Source of the DNA: Kurthia populi
GTDB lineage: Bacteria; Bacillota; Bacilli; Bacillales_A; Planococcaceae
NCBI RefSeq assembly: GCF_042686175.1
Contig: NZ_JBHUOR010000023.1
Location: forward strand, 1-64,000
Direction of reading: 5' to 3'
Length of the DNA: 64,000 nt
The notes under the pieces are model-generated. The model did not search any database. It saw only the letters and a list, made by a program, of their open reading frames with translations, and was not told where the DNA came from. This document shows positions 24,459 to 33,443 of this stretch, piece by piece. The translations under genes and the position numbers were made by a program. How positions within the stretch are numbered: position 1 is the first letter of the stretch; the number at the start of each line of letters is the position of its first letter.

Positions 24459-24899
24459 TTGAGTAATAATGCGATGCCGATTCAACTAAAATTTAAGACG
24501 ACCATTAAACATGAAGGTGAACTACCTGAAATCATGGAAATTTTTGTGGACGCTTCTTATATGTTGAAAGACGGTAAAAAAGTGTACATTCAATATGAAG
24601 AACTATTAAATGATAAAAAGATGCGTACAACGTTACGTTTTGATGAATCCGATGGTATTATTATGCGTAACGGAGACATAAAAATGCGCTTACCGTTTCT
24701 GAAAGGGCTTGACCAACGAGGCCATTATGAAGCGGATTTTGGGACAATGCCAATCATTGTACGCACGCATCATATCGATAATAAACCACTTACAGAACAA
24801 GCAGCAGAAGGTACACTTTTGGTACACTACGAACTAATCGTAGGCGGAAATTCAGTCGGTGATTATACATTAGAATATAGCTATACGGAGGGAAAATAA
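24459..24899 (+). CDS. ywiB: DUF1934 beta-barrel protein YwiB
   Basis: A 146-aa protein of the DUF1934/YwiB family, calycin-like beta-barrel: MPIQLKFKTTIKHEGELPE, IQYEELLNDKKMRTTLRF and LLVHYELIVGGNSVGDYTLEYSY. No enzymatic motif is visible. The TTG at 24459 follows GGAGGAG by 5 nt; the ATG at 24474 is too far from it. The stop overlaps the argS ATG by one base, so argS translation is coupled to it. Confidence 0.82.
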   Translation: MSNNAMPIQLKFKTTIKHEGELPEIMEIFVDASYMLKDGKKVYIQYEELLNDKKMRTTLRFDESDGIIMRNGDIKMRLPFLKGLDQRGHYEADFGTMPIIVRTHHIDNKPLTEQAAEGTLLVHYELIVGGNSVGDYTLEYSYTEGK

Positions 24900-26566
24900 T
24901 GAACGCAGTAGAACAAGTCCAACAGTCAGTTAAAGACGCTTTATTAAAAGCTATTACAAAAGCTGAGCTTGTAGAAGACCCAAGTGCTTTAAATATCCAC
25001 TTAGAAACACCACGTAGTAAAGAAAACGGTGACTACGCAACAAACATCGCGATGCAAATGACGAAATTAGCGAAAAAACCACCTCGTGATATCGCACAGG
25101 CTATTTTAGATAATTTAGAAACAGCTGGCACAAATATCGAAAAAATCGATATCGCGGGTCCTGGTTTCATGAACATCACATTAGCAAAAGACTACTTAAC
25201 AAAAGTTGTCACAACTGTTTTAGACCAACAAGCAGCATACGGTCACTCTGAGGCAGGTGAACACCAAAAAGTACAAGTAGAATTCGTTTCTGCGAACCCA
25301 ACTGGTGATCTTCACTTAGGTCATGCGCGTGGTGCGTCAATCGGGGATTCATTATGTAATATTTTAGATGCAGCAGGCTATGATGTATCTCGTGAATACT
25401 ACATCAATGATGCGGGTAACCAAATTACGAAATTAGCAAAATCATTAGAAGCTCGTTACCGTCAAGCATTAGGTCAAGAAGCAGATATGCCAGAAGACGG
25501 CTACCACGGTAAAGATATCGTCATGATTGCGGAAACATTATCAAATGAATTTGGCGAAGACATCTTAAATAAATCAGACGAAGAACGCTTTGAATTCTTC
25601 CGTACACATGGTTTAAACCATGAATTTGGTAAACTTCAAAAAGACTTAAAAGACTTCCGCGTTGATTTCGACGTATGGTTCTCTGAAACTTCTTTATACA
25701 AAGATGGTAAAGTTGAAAAAGCCATCCAAACATTAAAAGATAATGGTCACGTATACGAAGAAGACGGCGCTGTATGGTTCCGCTCTACAACATTCGGTGA
25801 TGATAAAGACCGTGTATTACGTAAAACAGACGGTTCATTCACTTACTTAACACCAGATATCGCATACCACGAAGATAAATTACAACGTGGCTTCGATAAA
25901 ATCATCAACATCTGGGGTGCTGACCACCACGGTTACATTCCTCGTATGAAAGCTGCAATTCAAGCGTTAGGCTATGACCGCGACATGCTGGAAGTAGAAG
26001 TTATCCAAATGGTTAACTTATTACGTGACGGCGAAAAAGTGAAAATGTCTAAACGTACAGGTAACGCAGTAACATTACGTGAATTAGTAGAAGAAGTAGG
26101 TCTAGACGCAGTACGCTACAACTTCGCAATGCGCGCCGGTGATACACACTTAGATTTCGATTTAGATTTAGCTGTGAAGCAATCAAACGAAAACCCTGTA
26201 TACTACGCACAATATGCACATGCACGTATTTGCTCAATCCTACGTCAAGCAGAAGAAAAAGGTTTCGCACCTTCAACAGATGCGCTTGAAACATTATCTA
26301 CAGAAAAAGACATCGATGTACTGAAAAAAGTTGGGGATTTCCCACAAGTGGTAGCAGATGCTGCACGCGCTCGCGCACCGCACCGTATCACAAACTACGT
26401 ACAAGAATTAGCTGCTACATTCCACAGCTTCTACAATGCTGAAAAAGTATTAGATGTTGACAATAAAGAACGCTCTGCAGCACGTCTTGCAATGATCACA
26501 GCAGTAGCACAAACAATTAAAAATGCGCTTAAATTAGTAGGCGTAGCTGCTCCTGAAAAAATGTAA
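24899..26566 (+). CDS. argS: Arginyl-tRNA synthetase
   Basis: A 555-aa class I synthetase. The N-terminal ARG-N additional domain comes first, then the HIGH-type motif in FVSANPTGDLHLGHARG (about 129-145), the KMSKR loop (VKMSKRTGN, about 383) and a C-terminal anticodon-binding DALR domain (PHRITNYVQELAATFHSFYN). It charges tRNA-Arg. Codon choice differs from its neighbours: many Lys AAA, Glu GAA and Phe TTC codons, as expected for a highly expressed gene. Confidence 0.97.
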   Translation: MNAVEQVQQSVKDALLKAITKAELVEDPSALNIHLETPRSKENGDYATNIAMQMTKLAKKPPRDIAQAILDNLETAGTNIEKIDIAGPGFMNITLAKDYLTKVVTTVLDQQAAYGHSEAGEHQKVQVEFVSANPTGDLHLGHARGASIGDSLCNILDAAGYDVSREYYINDAGNQITKLAKSLEARYRQALGQEADMPEDGYHGKDIVMIAETLSNEFGEDILNKSDEERFEFFRTHGLNHEFGKLQKDLKDFRVDFDVWFSETSLYKDGKVEKAIQTLKDNGHVYEEDGAVWFRSTTFGDDKDRVLRKTDGSFTYLTPDIAYHEDKLQRGFDKIINIWGADHHGYIPRMKAAIQALGYDRDMLEVEVIQMVNLLRDGEKVKMSKRTGNAVTLRELVEEVGLDAVRYNFAMRAGDTHLDFDLDLAVKQSNENPVYYAQYAHARICSILRQAEEKGFAPSTDALETLSTEKDIDVLKKVGDFPQVVADAARARAPHRITNYVQELAATFHSFYNAEKVLDVDNKERSAARLAMITAVAQTIKNALKLVGVAAPEKM

Positions 26567-26577
26567 TTTAGCTAAAT

Positions 26578-26714
26578 AAAAAGAGGCTTTGACATATGTG
26601 TAAAGCCGCTCCTATGAGCATAAAAAAACCGGAATCGCGCTGTGACGCGGTTCCGGTTTTTCGTTTCGAACGTTAAAAAAAGAAAATGACGTGTTTTGTC
26701 TTAGTCACTTTTTT
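26578..26714 (+). repeat. Double-hairpin AAAAGAGGCT repeat, copy 2
   Basis: AAAAGAGGCTTTGACATATG begins the copy 12 nt after argS. The inner hairpin AACCGGAATCGCG / CGCGGTTCCGGTTTTT follows, and it ends with GACGTGTTTTGTC. It is likely to act as the argS terminator. Its right end directly abuts the tnpB element. Confidence 0.78.
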
Positions 26715-26988
26715 ATTATGTCTGTAGCAGAAGACGCTCACCTCAAGGAGCGAAGTGAGTAGGTGGGCGATGCATGCTATGCTTTTGGCGAACAGCGCGT
26801 TTCAAGAGATGCTCGTTAAAATACTCGTTAATAGGGCTTGCTATTGATTGAAAAAGGGTATGGAAAGACTAGAACTGTTTTGCTCTAAAAACGCCTGTCG
26901 GATTTCTACTGACGGTACTTCAATCGAAACGATTAAAAAATAGCTTCAATCTCAAAGCAAAAAATAATTAACGGAAGAGGTGAACGTA

Positions 26989-28134
26989 TTGTCACAAAAT
27001 AAAGCCTACAAATTTAGGTTATATCCAAATAAGGACCAACAAGCACGCATCCATCAAACGCACGGTCATTGTCGTTTTGTCTATAACCATTTTCTTGAAC
27101 TTTGGAACACTTCCTATAAAGAAGAAGGCAAAAGCTTAAATCGTAGCTTGATGTCTAAAGTCCTCACGAAGATGAAGAAACAAGATGAAACAGCTTGGCT
27201 GAGAAACGTAGACAGTGTGGCATTACAAGCCTCTTATGAATATTTAATCGATGCCTTCAATCGATTTTTTAAGAAACAGAATAAATACCCTCGTTTCAAA
27301 AGCAAAAAAAATCCCGTACAAAGCTATACAACCAAAAATACAAATAACAATATCGCGATTGTCGGTAACCACATCAAACTACCGAAACTTGGGCTTGTGA
27401 AGTTTGCGAAGTCTTGTGAGATAGAAGGACGTATCATGCGCGCAACGATCAAATATCATGCAAGTGGCCATTTTTACGTATCGATTGCATGTGAAGTACC
27501 GGACGTTCAGCCGTTACCGAAAACCAATCAATCTGTCGGGATTGATTTAGGTATCACCGATTTTGCGATGCTGTCTGATGGACGTAAAGTGGATAACCAA
27601 CGCTTTACGGTGAAGATGGAGAAGCAGCTAAAGCGGGAACAACGCAAGTTATCACGTCGCTACGAACAAGCAAAAAAAGAGAACCGCGTTTTACGTGACT
27701 GTATGAACTACCAAAAGCAACGTCGTAAAGTCGCGCGCTTGCGTGAACGTGTTGCGTTTCAGCGGGAAGATTTTTTAAATAAGTTATCAACGGAACTCAT
27801 TCGCCAGTACGACATCATCTGCCTAGAAGACTTACACACCAAAGGCATGTTGAAAAATCATAAACTAGCAAAAGCCATTAATGACGTTTCTTGGTTTTCG
27901 TTTGTGCAAAAACTGATGTATAAAGCGAAGTGGTATGGCCGAGAAATCGTAAAGATTTCACGCTTCTATCCATCGAGCCAACTTTGCCATGTCTGTGGGC
28001 ATCGAGATGGCAAGAAGTCCCTCGACATTCGCGAGTGGGTTTGCCCATCTTGCGGTGAAACGCTAGACCGAGACCTTAACGCAAGTCGGAACATTTTAGC
28101 CGAAGGACTCACGCTGTTAACCCAACAACCGTAG
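26989..28134 (+). CDS. tnpB: RNA-guided endonuclease TnpB (IS605 OrfB)
   Basis: A 381-aa protein with an N-terminal HTH-like segment (KAYKFRLYPNKDQQARIHQT), the RuvC aspartate in VGIDLGITDFAMLSDG (about 180), the RuvC glutamate in DIICLEDLHTKGM (about 278), a CxxC...CxxC zinc finger (CHVCGHRDGKK, then CPSCG) and the last RuvC aspartate in LDRDLNASRNI. All three acidic residues are present, so it is probably an active omega-RNA-guided nuclease. I use TTG 26989 with GGAAGAGG 8 nt upstream; a GTG at 26980 overlaps that site. Confidence 0.92.
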   Translation: MSQNKAYKFRLYPNKDQQARIHQTHGHCRFVYNHFLELWNTSYKEEGKSLNRSLMSKVLTKMKKQDETAWLRNVDSVALQASYEYLIDAFNRFFKKQNKYPRFKSKKNPVQSYTTKNTNNNIAIVGNHIKLPKLGLVKFAKSCEIEGRIMRATIKYHASGHFYVSIACEVPDVQPLPKTNQSVGIDLGITDFAMLSDGRKVDNQRFTVKMEKQLKREQRKLSRRYEQAKKENRVLRDCMNYQKQRRKVARLRERVAFQREDFLNKLSTELIRQYDIICLEDLHTKGMLKNHKLAKAINDVSWFSFVQKLMYKAKWYGREIVKISRFYPSSQLCHVCGHRDGKKSLDIREWVCPSCGETLDRDLNASRNILAEGLTLLTQQP

Positions 28135-28260
28135 GGACTACGGGGCTCGCCTACTCAAGAAGTGAAGCCACTGTTCGAGCTGTCGGAACAAGCAAGCACT
28201 GTTCGTAGGAATCCCCCACTTCAAGCGCATTCGTAAAAACGGCTAAGTGGGGGTAGTTCA
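28050..28260 (+). ncRNA. Candidate omega RNA of TnpB
   Basis: In characterised TnpB systems the guide RNA overlaps the tnpB 3' end and runs through the right end, with the guide read from the flank. Here 28135-28260 holds several hairpins, including the CCCCCACTT/AAGTGGGGG one. The guide would then be the first roughly 20 bases after 28260. The 5' border is a guess. Confidence 0.45.
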
Positions 28261-28647
28261 ATTTAAAAATAAATTGGTTGCATCATGTGTACGTAAAATA
28301 GGCTCCGAATACTTCGTATAATTCGATGTTAAAAAGTAATAGTAGAGCATATCAACGACATACAACTGCGCGATAAGTGACGCTGTCGCGGCTGTGCGGA
28401 TTTTACCGCTAACCTCTAATGCACTGTGTAAAAGTGTCACCGTGGCTTGTTTTGCAAGCTCGGAGTCTTGATTGCCGGTCACCGCAATGACAGGAATTTG
28501 TAGGCTCTTCGCAATGTTTTCTAGCTGCTCGATTTGCGTTTTTTCACCAGAATTTGAAATAAGCACAAGTACTTTATTTTCTGGGTTAGCAGAAAGCAGT
28601 GTTGTAATCAGATGAATGTCTGAATGGGTAATGACATTTTTTCCGAA
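28258..28647 (-). pseudogene. SIS-domain protein fragment (RpiR-type C-terminus), truncated at both ends
   Basis: The open frame begins right after a stop at 28648-28650: FGKNVITHSDIHLITTLLSA, then VLVLISNSGEKTQIEQLENIAKS and PVIAVTGNQDSELAKQA, a sugar-isomerase (SIS) domain as in RpiR/MurR regulators. The SNSGE phosphosugar loop is intact. The N-terminal HTH is missing and there is no usable start upstream; a GTG at 28566 would give only 102 residues. The final codons come from the tnpB element's right end. Confidence 0.82.
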
Positions 28648-28864
28648 TTATTTAAAAAAAGAAAACCCTAACATGGATGGAATCACTTTCGTTTATTTAC
28701 AAATAATGTAATCTAAAAGTAATAAAATTTCATTTTTTGTTTAAAATATTTTTTAAAAAGAAATTAAATTACATTTTAAAATAAAGTAAGCACGAAATCA
28801 GTGCGTAATTACATAAAAATGACACACTATTCCGAATATGCTTTCTTAACTCCTTGAAGTTTTG

Positions 28865-29036
28865 TATAATAGGGGCAATTAAACACACAGACATAGTAGG
28901 GGAAATGAGTGAAAATCTCATGCGGTCCCGCCACTGTAATGAAGTAATTCGAAGCCAGATTACCTACTATTTTCTTGAATGTGCTACGAGGATAGTCAAC
29001 TTTTAGGGGGCTTCTGTATGTACAGGGGCCTTTTTA
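28865..29036 (+). promoter_or_regulatory. Cobalamin riboswitch with promoter and terminator platform
   Basis: A TATAAT (28865-28870) is followed by the aptamer: GGGGAAATGAGTGAAAATCTC, then GCGGTCCCGCCACTGTAATG (28922-28941) and the B12-box region GAAGCCAGATTACC (28951-28964). The expression platform is an intrinsic terminator at 29005-29036: GGC-CTGTA and TACAG-GCC arms with TTTTT. Adenosylcobalamin binding is expected to shut off the downstream btu/cob operon. The preceding 28650-28860 is very AT-rich and holds no gene that I can see. Confidence 0.93.
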
Positions 29037-29066
29037 TGTTCTCGGGAAATGAGAGGAGAATGGATT

Positions 29067-30026
29067 TTGAAAAAATGGATGTCATGGGGTTCCGCATTAG
29101 CGGTCTCAGCAATGTTATTATCAGGCTGCGGTACAGCAGATCAGACAAATGACAAGGAAAAAACAACACAGTCAGCGCAGCAAAATGCGTACCCATTAAC
29201 AGTGAAGGATGCGACAGGTAAAGAAATTAGCATTAAGCAAGAGCCTTCAAAAATTATTACCTTATCACCAAGCATTACGGAATCATTATTCGCACTTGAC
29301 TTAGGAGATAAGGTGACAGGTGTTACAACGAATGATGATTATCCGAAAGAAGCGACTAAAAAAACAATGGTTGGCGATATGAATCCAAATATCGAAAAAA
29401 TCATTTCGTTAGAACCTGATTTCGTGTTAATTGATGCGTCATCATTAGGTACGGCTGAAGCAGGTTTAGAGCAGCTACGTGATGCAGGAATCACTGTATT
29501 TGTTGTGCCAACAGCAAATTCATTTGATGAAACGTATGCCAATATCGAACTAATCGGTAAGGTGACAAATAAAGAAGCTGAAGCGAAAAAAATTGTTGCA
29601 GATATGCAGAAAAAAGTAGCGGATGTACAACAGAAAATTAAAGATGCCAATGTGAAAGAACGTTCTGTATTTGTCGAAACATCAGATGCACCAGACATTT
29701 ATACAGCGGGCAATAACTCGTATATGCAAGAAATGTTCGACTTAATTGGTGCGAATAATATTGCTAAAGATGGCGGCGAAAATTGGTATAAAATCGACCC
29801 AGAAGCGATTGTAAAAGGCAACCCAGATGTCATTATCGTGAAGTATGATTACGTACCAAATATCATGAAGAAAATTAAAAAACGTGATGGCTTTGATACC
29901 ATTACAGCGGTGAAAGAAGACCAAATTGTGCAAGTCGATGACAATTTAACAAGTCGTACAGGTCCACGTTTAGCAGATGGCTTAGAAGAAATCGCGAAAG
30001 CTGTCTATCCTGAGGCATTTAAATAA
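29067..30026 (+). CDS. btuF: Cobalamin/corrinoid ABC transporter substrate-binding lipoprotein BtuF
   Basis: A 319-aa lipoprotein: lipobox LLSGC within the first 25 residues, a short Thr/Gln-rich linker, then a class III binding fold (IITLSPSITESLFALDLGDKVTGVT, then PNIEKIISLEPDFVLID). The family binds B12, cobinamide, haem or siderophores. The riboswitch and downstream cob genes make a corrinoid the likely ligand. TTG 29067 is used because GAGAGGAG sits 7 nt upstream. The stop overlaps the btuC start by one base. Confidence 0.9.
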   Translation: MKKWMSWGSALAVSAMLLSGCGTADQTNDKEKTTQSAQQNAYPLTVKDATGKEISIKQEPSKIITLSPSITESLFALDLGDKVTGVTTNDDYPKEATKKTMVGDMNPNIEKIISLEPDFVLIDASSLGTAEAGLEQLRDAGITVFVVPTANSFDETYANIELIGKVTNKEAEAKKIVADMQKKVADVQQKIKDANVKERSVFVETSDAPDIYTAGNNSYMQEMFDLIGANNIAKDGGENWYKIDPEAIVKGNPDVIIVKYDYVPNIMKKIKKRDGFDTITAVKEDQIVQVDDNLTSRTGPRLADGLEEIAKAVYPEAFK

Positions 30027-31021
30027 TGAAAAAACATGTTGTCGGGTATACCGTATCCTTTGCGCTATTAGTTGTAGCGGCATGGTTTGCGATTAGTATT
30101 GGCTCGGTGAAGGTTCCACTATCTGTATTGTGGAATCCATCATCAGCGGATGCAGCCTCGGCAAATATTATATGGAAAATCCGCGTGCCACGTGTGATTT
30201 TAGCCGGTCTTGTAGGGGCAGCACTTGCTATGGCAGGTGCTGCCTTTCAAGGTTTATTGAAAAATCCACTGGCTGATCCATATACGCTGGGGGTTTCTTC
30301 TGGGGCATCGGTCGGAGCGGTGATGACAATTTTCTTCGGTATTTCGTCATCCGCGCTTGGCCTATACACATTACCGATTTTTAGTATGATTGGTGCAATG
30401 GTCGCAATGGTGTTAGTGCTTGGCTTTTCACGCCTTGTCGATCGTTCGATGAAAATGGAAACATTGATTTTAACAGGGATTATTATTAGTGCCTTTTTAA
30501 GCTCCGTTATTTCACTTATGATTGCACTAACTGGTGAGGAACTGCGTCAGATTTTAAACTGGCTCATGGGGAGCGTATCGATGCGTGGCTGGCCGTATAT
30601 TAAAATGATTTGGCCATTTTTACTTGTTGGTGCCTTGATGCTATGGATGAATCGCAAGGAACTAAATGCCTTATTATTTGGCGAGGAGCGCGCGCATTAT
30701 TTAGGGGTCAATGTGAAGCGCAGCAAGTGGATGATTTTAGTGGGCGGCTCGATTTTAACAGGCTGTGCCGTAGCGGTGTCAGGGACAATTGGCTTTGTTG
30801 GTTTAGTTGTACCGCATATGACACGTCTACTTTTCGGTGCAGATCATCGTCATTTACTACCGCTCTCAATTATTAATGGTGCCACGCTACTTATCGTCTG
30901 TGATTTAGTAGCGCGCACGATTATTGCACCATCCGAATTACCGATTGGCGTCATTACATCATTTATTGGTGCGCCAGTATTTGCTTATATTTTCTTTAGA
31001 CAACGTAGAAAGGGGCGTTAA
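30026..31021 (+). CDS. btuC: Corrinoid ABC transporter permease BtuC (FecCD family)
   Basis: A 331-aa FecCD-type permease with about nine to ten transmembrane segments. Diagnostic segments are IRVPRVILAGLVGAALAMAGAAFQ, NPLADPYTLGVSSGAS near residue 85 and the cytoplasmic EERAHYLGVNVKR loop that contacts the ATPase, plus GTIGFVGLVVPHMTRLL. It works as a homodimer with BtuD. Confidence 0.93.
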   Translation: MKKHVVGYTVSFALLVVAAWFAISIGSVKVPLSVLWNPSSADAASANIIWKIRVPRVILAGLVGAALAMAGAAFQGLLKNPLADPYTLGVSSGASVGAVMTIFFGISSSALGLYTLPIFSMIGAMVAMVLVLGFSRLVDRSMKMETLILTGIIISAFLSSVISLMIALTGEELRQILNWLMGSVSMRGWPYIKMIWPFLLVGALMLWMNRKELNALLFGEERAHYLGVNVKRSKWMILVGGSILTGCAVAVSGTIGFVGLVVPHMTRLLFGADHRHLLPLSIINGATLLIVCDLVARTIIAPSELPIGVITSFIGAPVFAYIFFRQRRKGR

Positions 31022-31023
31022 AC

Positions 31024-32490
31024 ATGTTAGAGATTCACGGCTTAACAGGGGGCTATGATAAAAAAGAAATTGTTCGAGATGTGAGCTTTTCATTACAGAA
31101 GGGGCGAATGCTCGGCATTTTAGGGCCAAATGGTAGCGGGAAATCGACGCTTTTAAAAATGATTAGTGGCATTTTACCGCTAACTGCCGGTGATATTTTA
31201 ATCGATAACAAGCCTCGAACAAGCTACAAACAAAAGGAATTAGCTCGCAAGATGGCCGTGCTACCACAGCTTCATGCTCATGCTTTTTCCCATACCGTCG
31301 CGGAAACAGTCGCGCTTGGGCGTTACCCGCATCAAAGCGGCTTATTTTCACAGTGGTCAGCAGAAGATGAGGCAGCGACAACGGAGGCAATGACTCAAAC
31401 GGGTGTCGCAAAGTACCGCGATGAGGAGCTGGAATATTTATCAGGCGGCGAGCAGCAACGGACCTTTATTGCACAGGCACTTGCCCAGCAGGCGGAGCTT
31501 TTACTGCTAGATGAGCCGACAAATCATTTAGATTTAGAACATCAACGTCAAATTATGGACATGCTAAAGCATGAGGTAGCAACGCGACAGTTAACGGTTG
31601 TGTCGATTTTTCATGATATGAATTTAGCGGCGTTGTACTGCGATGAGCTTCTATTACTAGAAAATGGACGCGTACGCGCATACGGTGCGCCTGCGGAAGT
31701 CTTGACTGAAGACGAGATTGCACAAGTGTATCATACGGCGGTCGCACGCTTTGCACATCCACAGCTAGCGACGCCGCAAATGGCACTGCTGCCGAATATT
31801 GAAATAGCACAAAATCGCGTGACGCTCGAGCAGTTCCGAGTGGAAAATGAATTTGTTCATTTAAAGGCTACAAAACCGCTTCGTACATTATCTGCGGCAC
31901 TGCATAATCCGGGTTTTGGCTGGTTCCGTCATTTTTTAAATCGCACTGTCGATGCGCAGTATATGTGTGATGATGCACATGCAGAAATGAAAAATTATAT
32001 TAAAAATCATCATTTACCAATTGAGCAAACCGTTGCGATGATGACAGCGGTAGATGTAAAGCATGCGGTGATTCGCCGTTATAAAGAGGAAGACCATGAA
32101 ATCTTTGTGATGGTCACAGCCGGTGTCGGCAATGCTGTCGATGCGGCACGCGGCCATTTACATGCGGAGCCACAGCGTGTTGGCACGATTAATTTATGGG
32201 TCATTATCAATGGGGTATTAAGTGATGAATCATTCATGCAGGCGATGATGACGACCATTGAGACGAAAGTAAAGGCGATGCAAGATGGCGAAATTTATGA
32301 TACCCAAACAGGGACGATTGCGACGGGAACATCAACAGATAGTGTGCTAATTGCTTCAACGCAAAGCGGGCAAAATTATGAGTATGCGGGAACGATTACA
32401 GACATCGGCAAATTAATTGGTCGTGGTGTGTATGAAACGATGATTATTGCGCTAGATGACTATAAGCGTGCGAAAGGGTGGATTCAATGA
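31024..32490 (+). CDS. btuD: Fused corrinoid ABC ATPase (BtuD) and adenosylcobinamide amidohydrolase (CbiZ)
   Basis: A 488-aa two-domain protein. Residues 1 to about 255 are an ABC ATPase: GPNGSGKSTLLK, YLSGGEQQRTFIAQAL, LLLLDEPTNHLDLEHQ and the H-loop FHDMN. Residues about 265-488 are a CbiZ domain (PF01955): MVTAGVGNAVDAARG, GTINLWVIINGVLSD, TGTIATGTSTDSVLIAST and GKLIGRGVYETM. CbiZ cleaves the aminopropanol side chain of (pseudo)cobinamides to cobyric acid. Fusion to the importer ATPase couples entry to remodelling; a similar fusion is found in B. subtilis YvrA. The stop overlaps the cbiB start (ATGA). Confidence 0.92.
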   Translation: MLEIHGLTGGYDKKEIVRDVSFSLQKGRMLGILGPNGSGKSTLLKMISGILPLTAGDILIDNKPRTSYKQKELARKMAVLPQLHAHAFSHTVAETVALGRYPHQSGLFSQWSAEDEAATTEAMTQTGVAKYRDEELEYLSGGEQQRTFIAQALAQQAELLLLDEPTNHLDLEHQRQIMDMLKHEVATRQLTVVSIFHDMNLAALYCDELLLLENGRVRAYGAPAEVLTEDEIAQVYHTAVARFAHPQLATPQMALLPNIEIAQNRVTLEQFRVENEFVHLKATKPLRTLSAALHNPGFGWFRHFLNRTVDAQYMCDDAHAEMKNYIKNHHLPIEQTVAMMTAVDVKHAVIRRYKEEDHEIFVMVTAGVGNAVDAARGHLHAEPQRVGTINLWVIINGVLSDESFMQAMMTTIETKVKAMQDGEIYDTQTGTIATGTSTDSVLIASTQSGQNYEYAGTITDIGKLIGRGVYETMIIALDDYKRAKGWIQ

Positions 32491-33443
32491 TTTTGAATCA
32501 TCTTATCGCCTGCGTTATCGGTGTAATCATCGACCGCATTTACGGTGAGCCACGCTATATAAAGCATCCTGTTATTTTAATTGGGAATTTCATTGCATGG
32601 TTAACGAAAAAGTTAAATCACGGCAATCAGCGTAAAGTAAAAGGAGCGATGGCAGCGGTGATGACGATTGTTGTGACGACGCTCATCGCTTTTTTCATTG
32701 TCTATGGTAGCTATCAGCTGCATGTATTTTTAGGTGTCGCAGCCGAAAGTATATTAATAGCACTTGGGCTTGCGCAGAAAAGCTTAAAGCAGGCGGCACA
32801 CGATGTGTATGAACCACTCGTTGCCGGTGATTTAGACGAGGCGCGTACGAAGCTTGGCTGGATTGTCGGACGTGATACCAAGCATTTAGATGAAGCCAAT
32901 ATTACGCGAGGTGTTGTCGAAACCGTTTCTGAAAATACGAGTGATGGCGTGACAGCGCCGCTATTTTACGCCTTATTATTTGGGGCCACTGGTCTATGGT
33001 GCTACAAGGCCATTAACACATTAGATTCGATGATTGCCTATAAAAATAAGACATACAGAGACTTCGGATTTTTTGCGGCGAAGGTCGATGATATCGCCAA
33101 CTTTATCCCAAGCCGAATTACTGGATTTTTACTATTAATTGTTACGAAAAATCATTATGGTTTACCGTTTAAAGAAAGATTCCAGAAGTGGCATGTGGAC
33201 GCAAAAAAACATCCAAGTCCAAATAGTGGTTATTTAGAAGCGGCAACAGCCTATCAGCTAGGCATTCAATTAGGTGGCTTAAATTACTATGGTGGCATCG
33301 CTTCTCATCGTCAGGAGATGGGCGAGCCGCATGTTGTATTATCAGCAAAACATATTGATGAGGCGGTTGTACAAATGCAGGTGACAACAATGGCATTTTT
33401 ATTGATTGGCATCATGATAGGAGGGATTTTCATTGTTACCTAA
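32487..33443 (+). CDS. cbiB: Adenosylcobinamide-phosphate synthase CbiB
   Basis: A 318-aa integral membrane protein of the CbiB/CobD family: DRIYGEPRYIKHPVILIGNFI at the N-terminus, LGWIVGRDTKHLDEANITRGVVETVSENTSDGVTAPLFY in the middle, and HPSPNSGYLEAATAYQLGIQLGG. It amidates adenosylcobyric acid with aminopropanol phosphate, the step that follows CbiZ cleavage. The ATG at 32487 overlaps the btuD stop. Confidence 0.94.
   Translation: MILNHLIACVIGVIIDRIYGEPRYIKHPVILIGNFIAWLTKKLNHGNQRKVKGAMAAVMTIVVTTLIAFFIVYGSYQLHVFLGVAAESILIALGLAQKSLKQAAHDVYEPLVAGDLDEARTKLGWIVGRDTKHLDEANITRGVVETVSENTSDGVTAPLFYALLFGATGLWCYKAINTLDSMIAYKNKTYRDFGFFAAKVDDIANFIPSRITGFLLLIVTKNHYGLPFKERFQKWHVDAKKHPSPNSGYLEAATAYQLGIQLGGLNYYGGIASHRQEMGEPHVVLSAKHIDEAVVQMQVTTMAFLLIGIMIGGIFIVT

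Larger units (their letters stand above)
26715..28260 (+). mobile_element. IS200/IS605-type element with tnpB only
   Basis: The left part (26725-26770) has a hairpin CACCT...AGGTG typical of IS605 left ends. The right end carries a 9-bp-arm hairpin CCCCCACTT / AAGTGGGGG (28213-28253) followed by TAGTTCA, typical of this group. Only tnpB lies between; no Y1 transposase tnpA is present, so movement would need TnpA from elsewhere. The left border is approximate. The right end supplies the stop codon of the neighbouring truncated SIS gene, so it inserted into or beside that gene. Confidence 0.8.
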
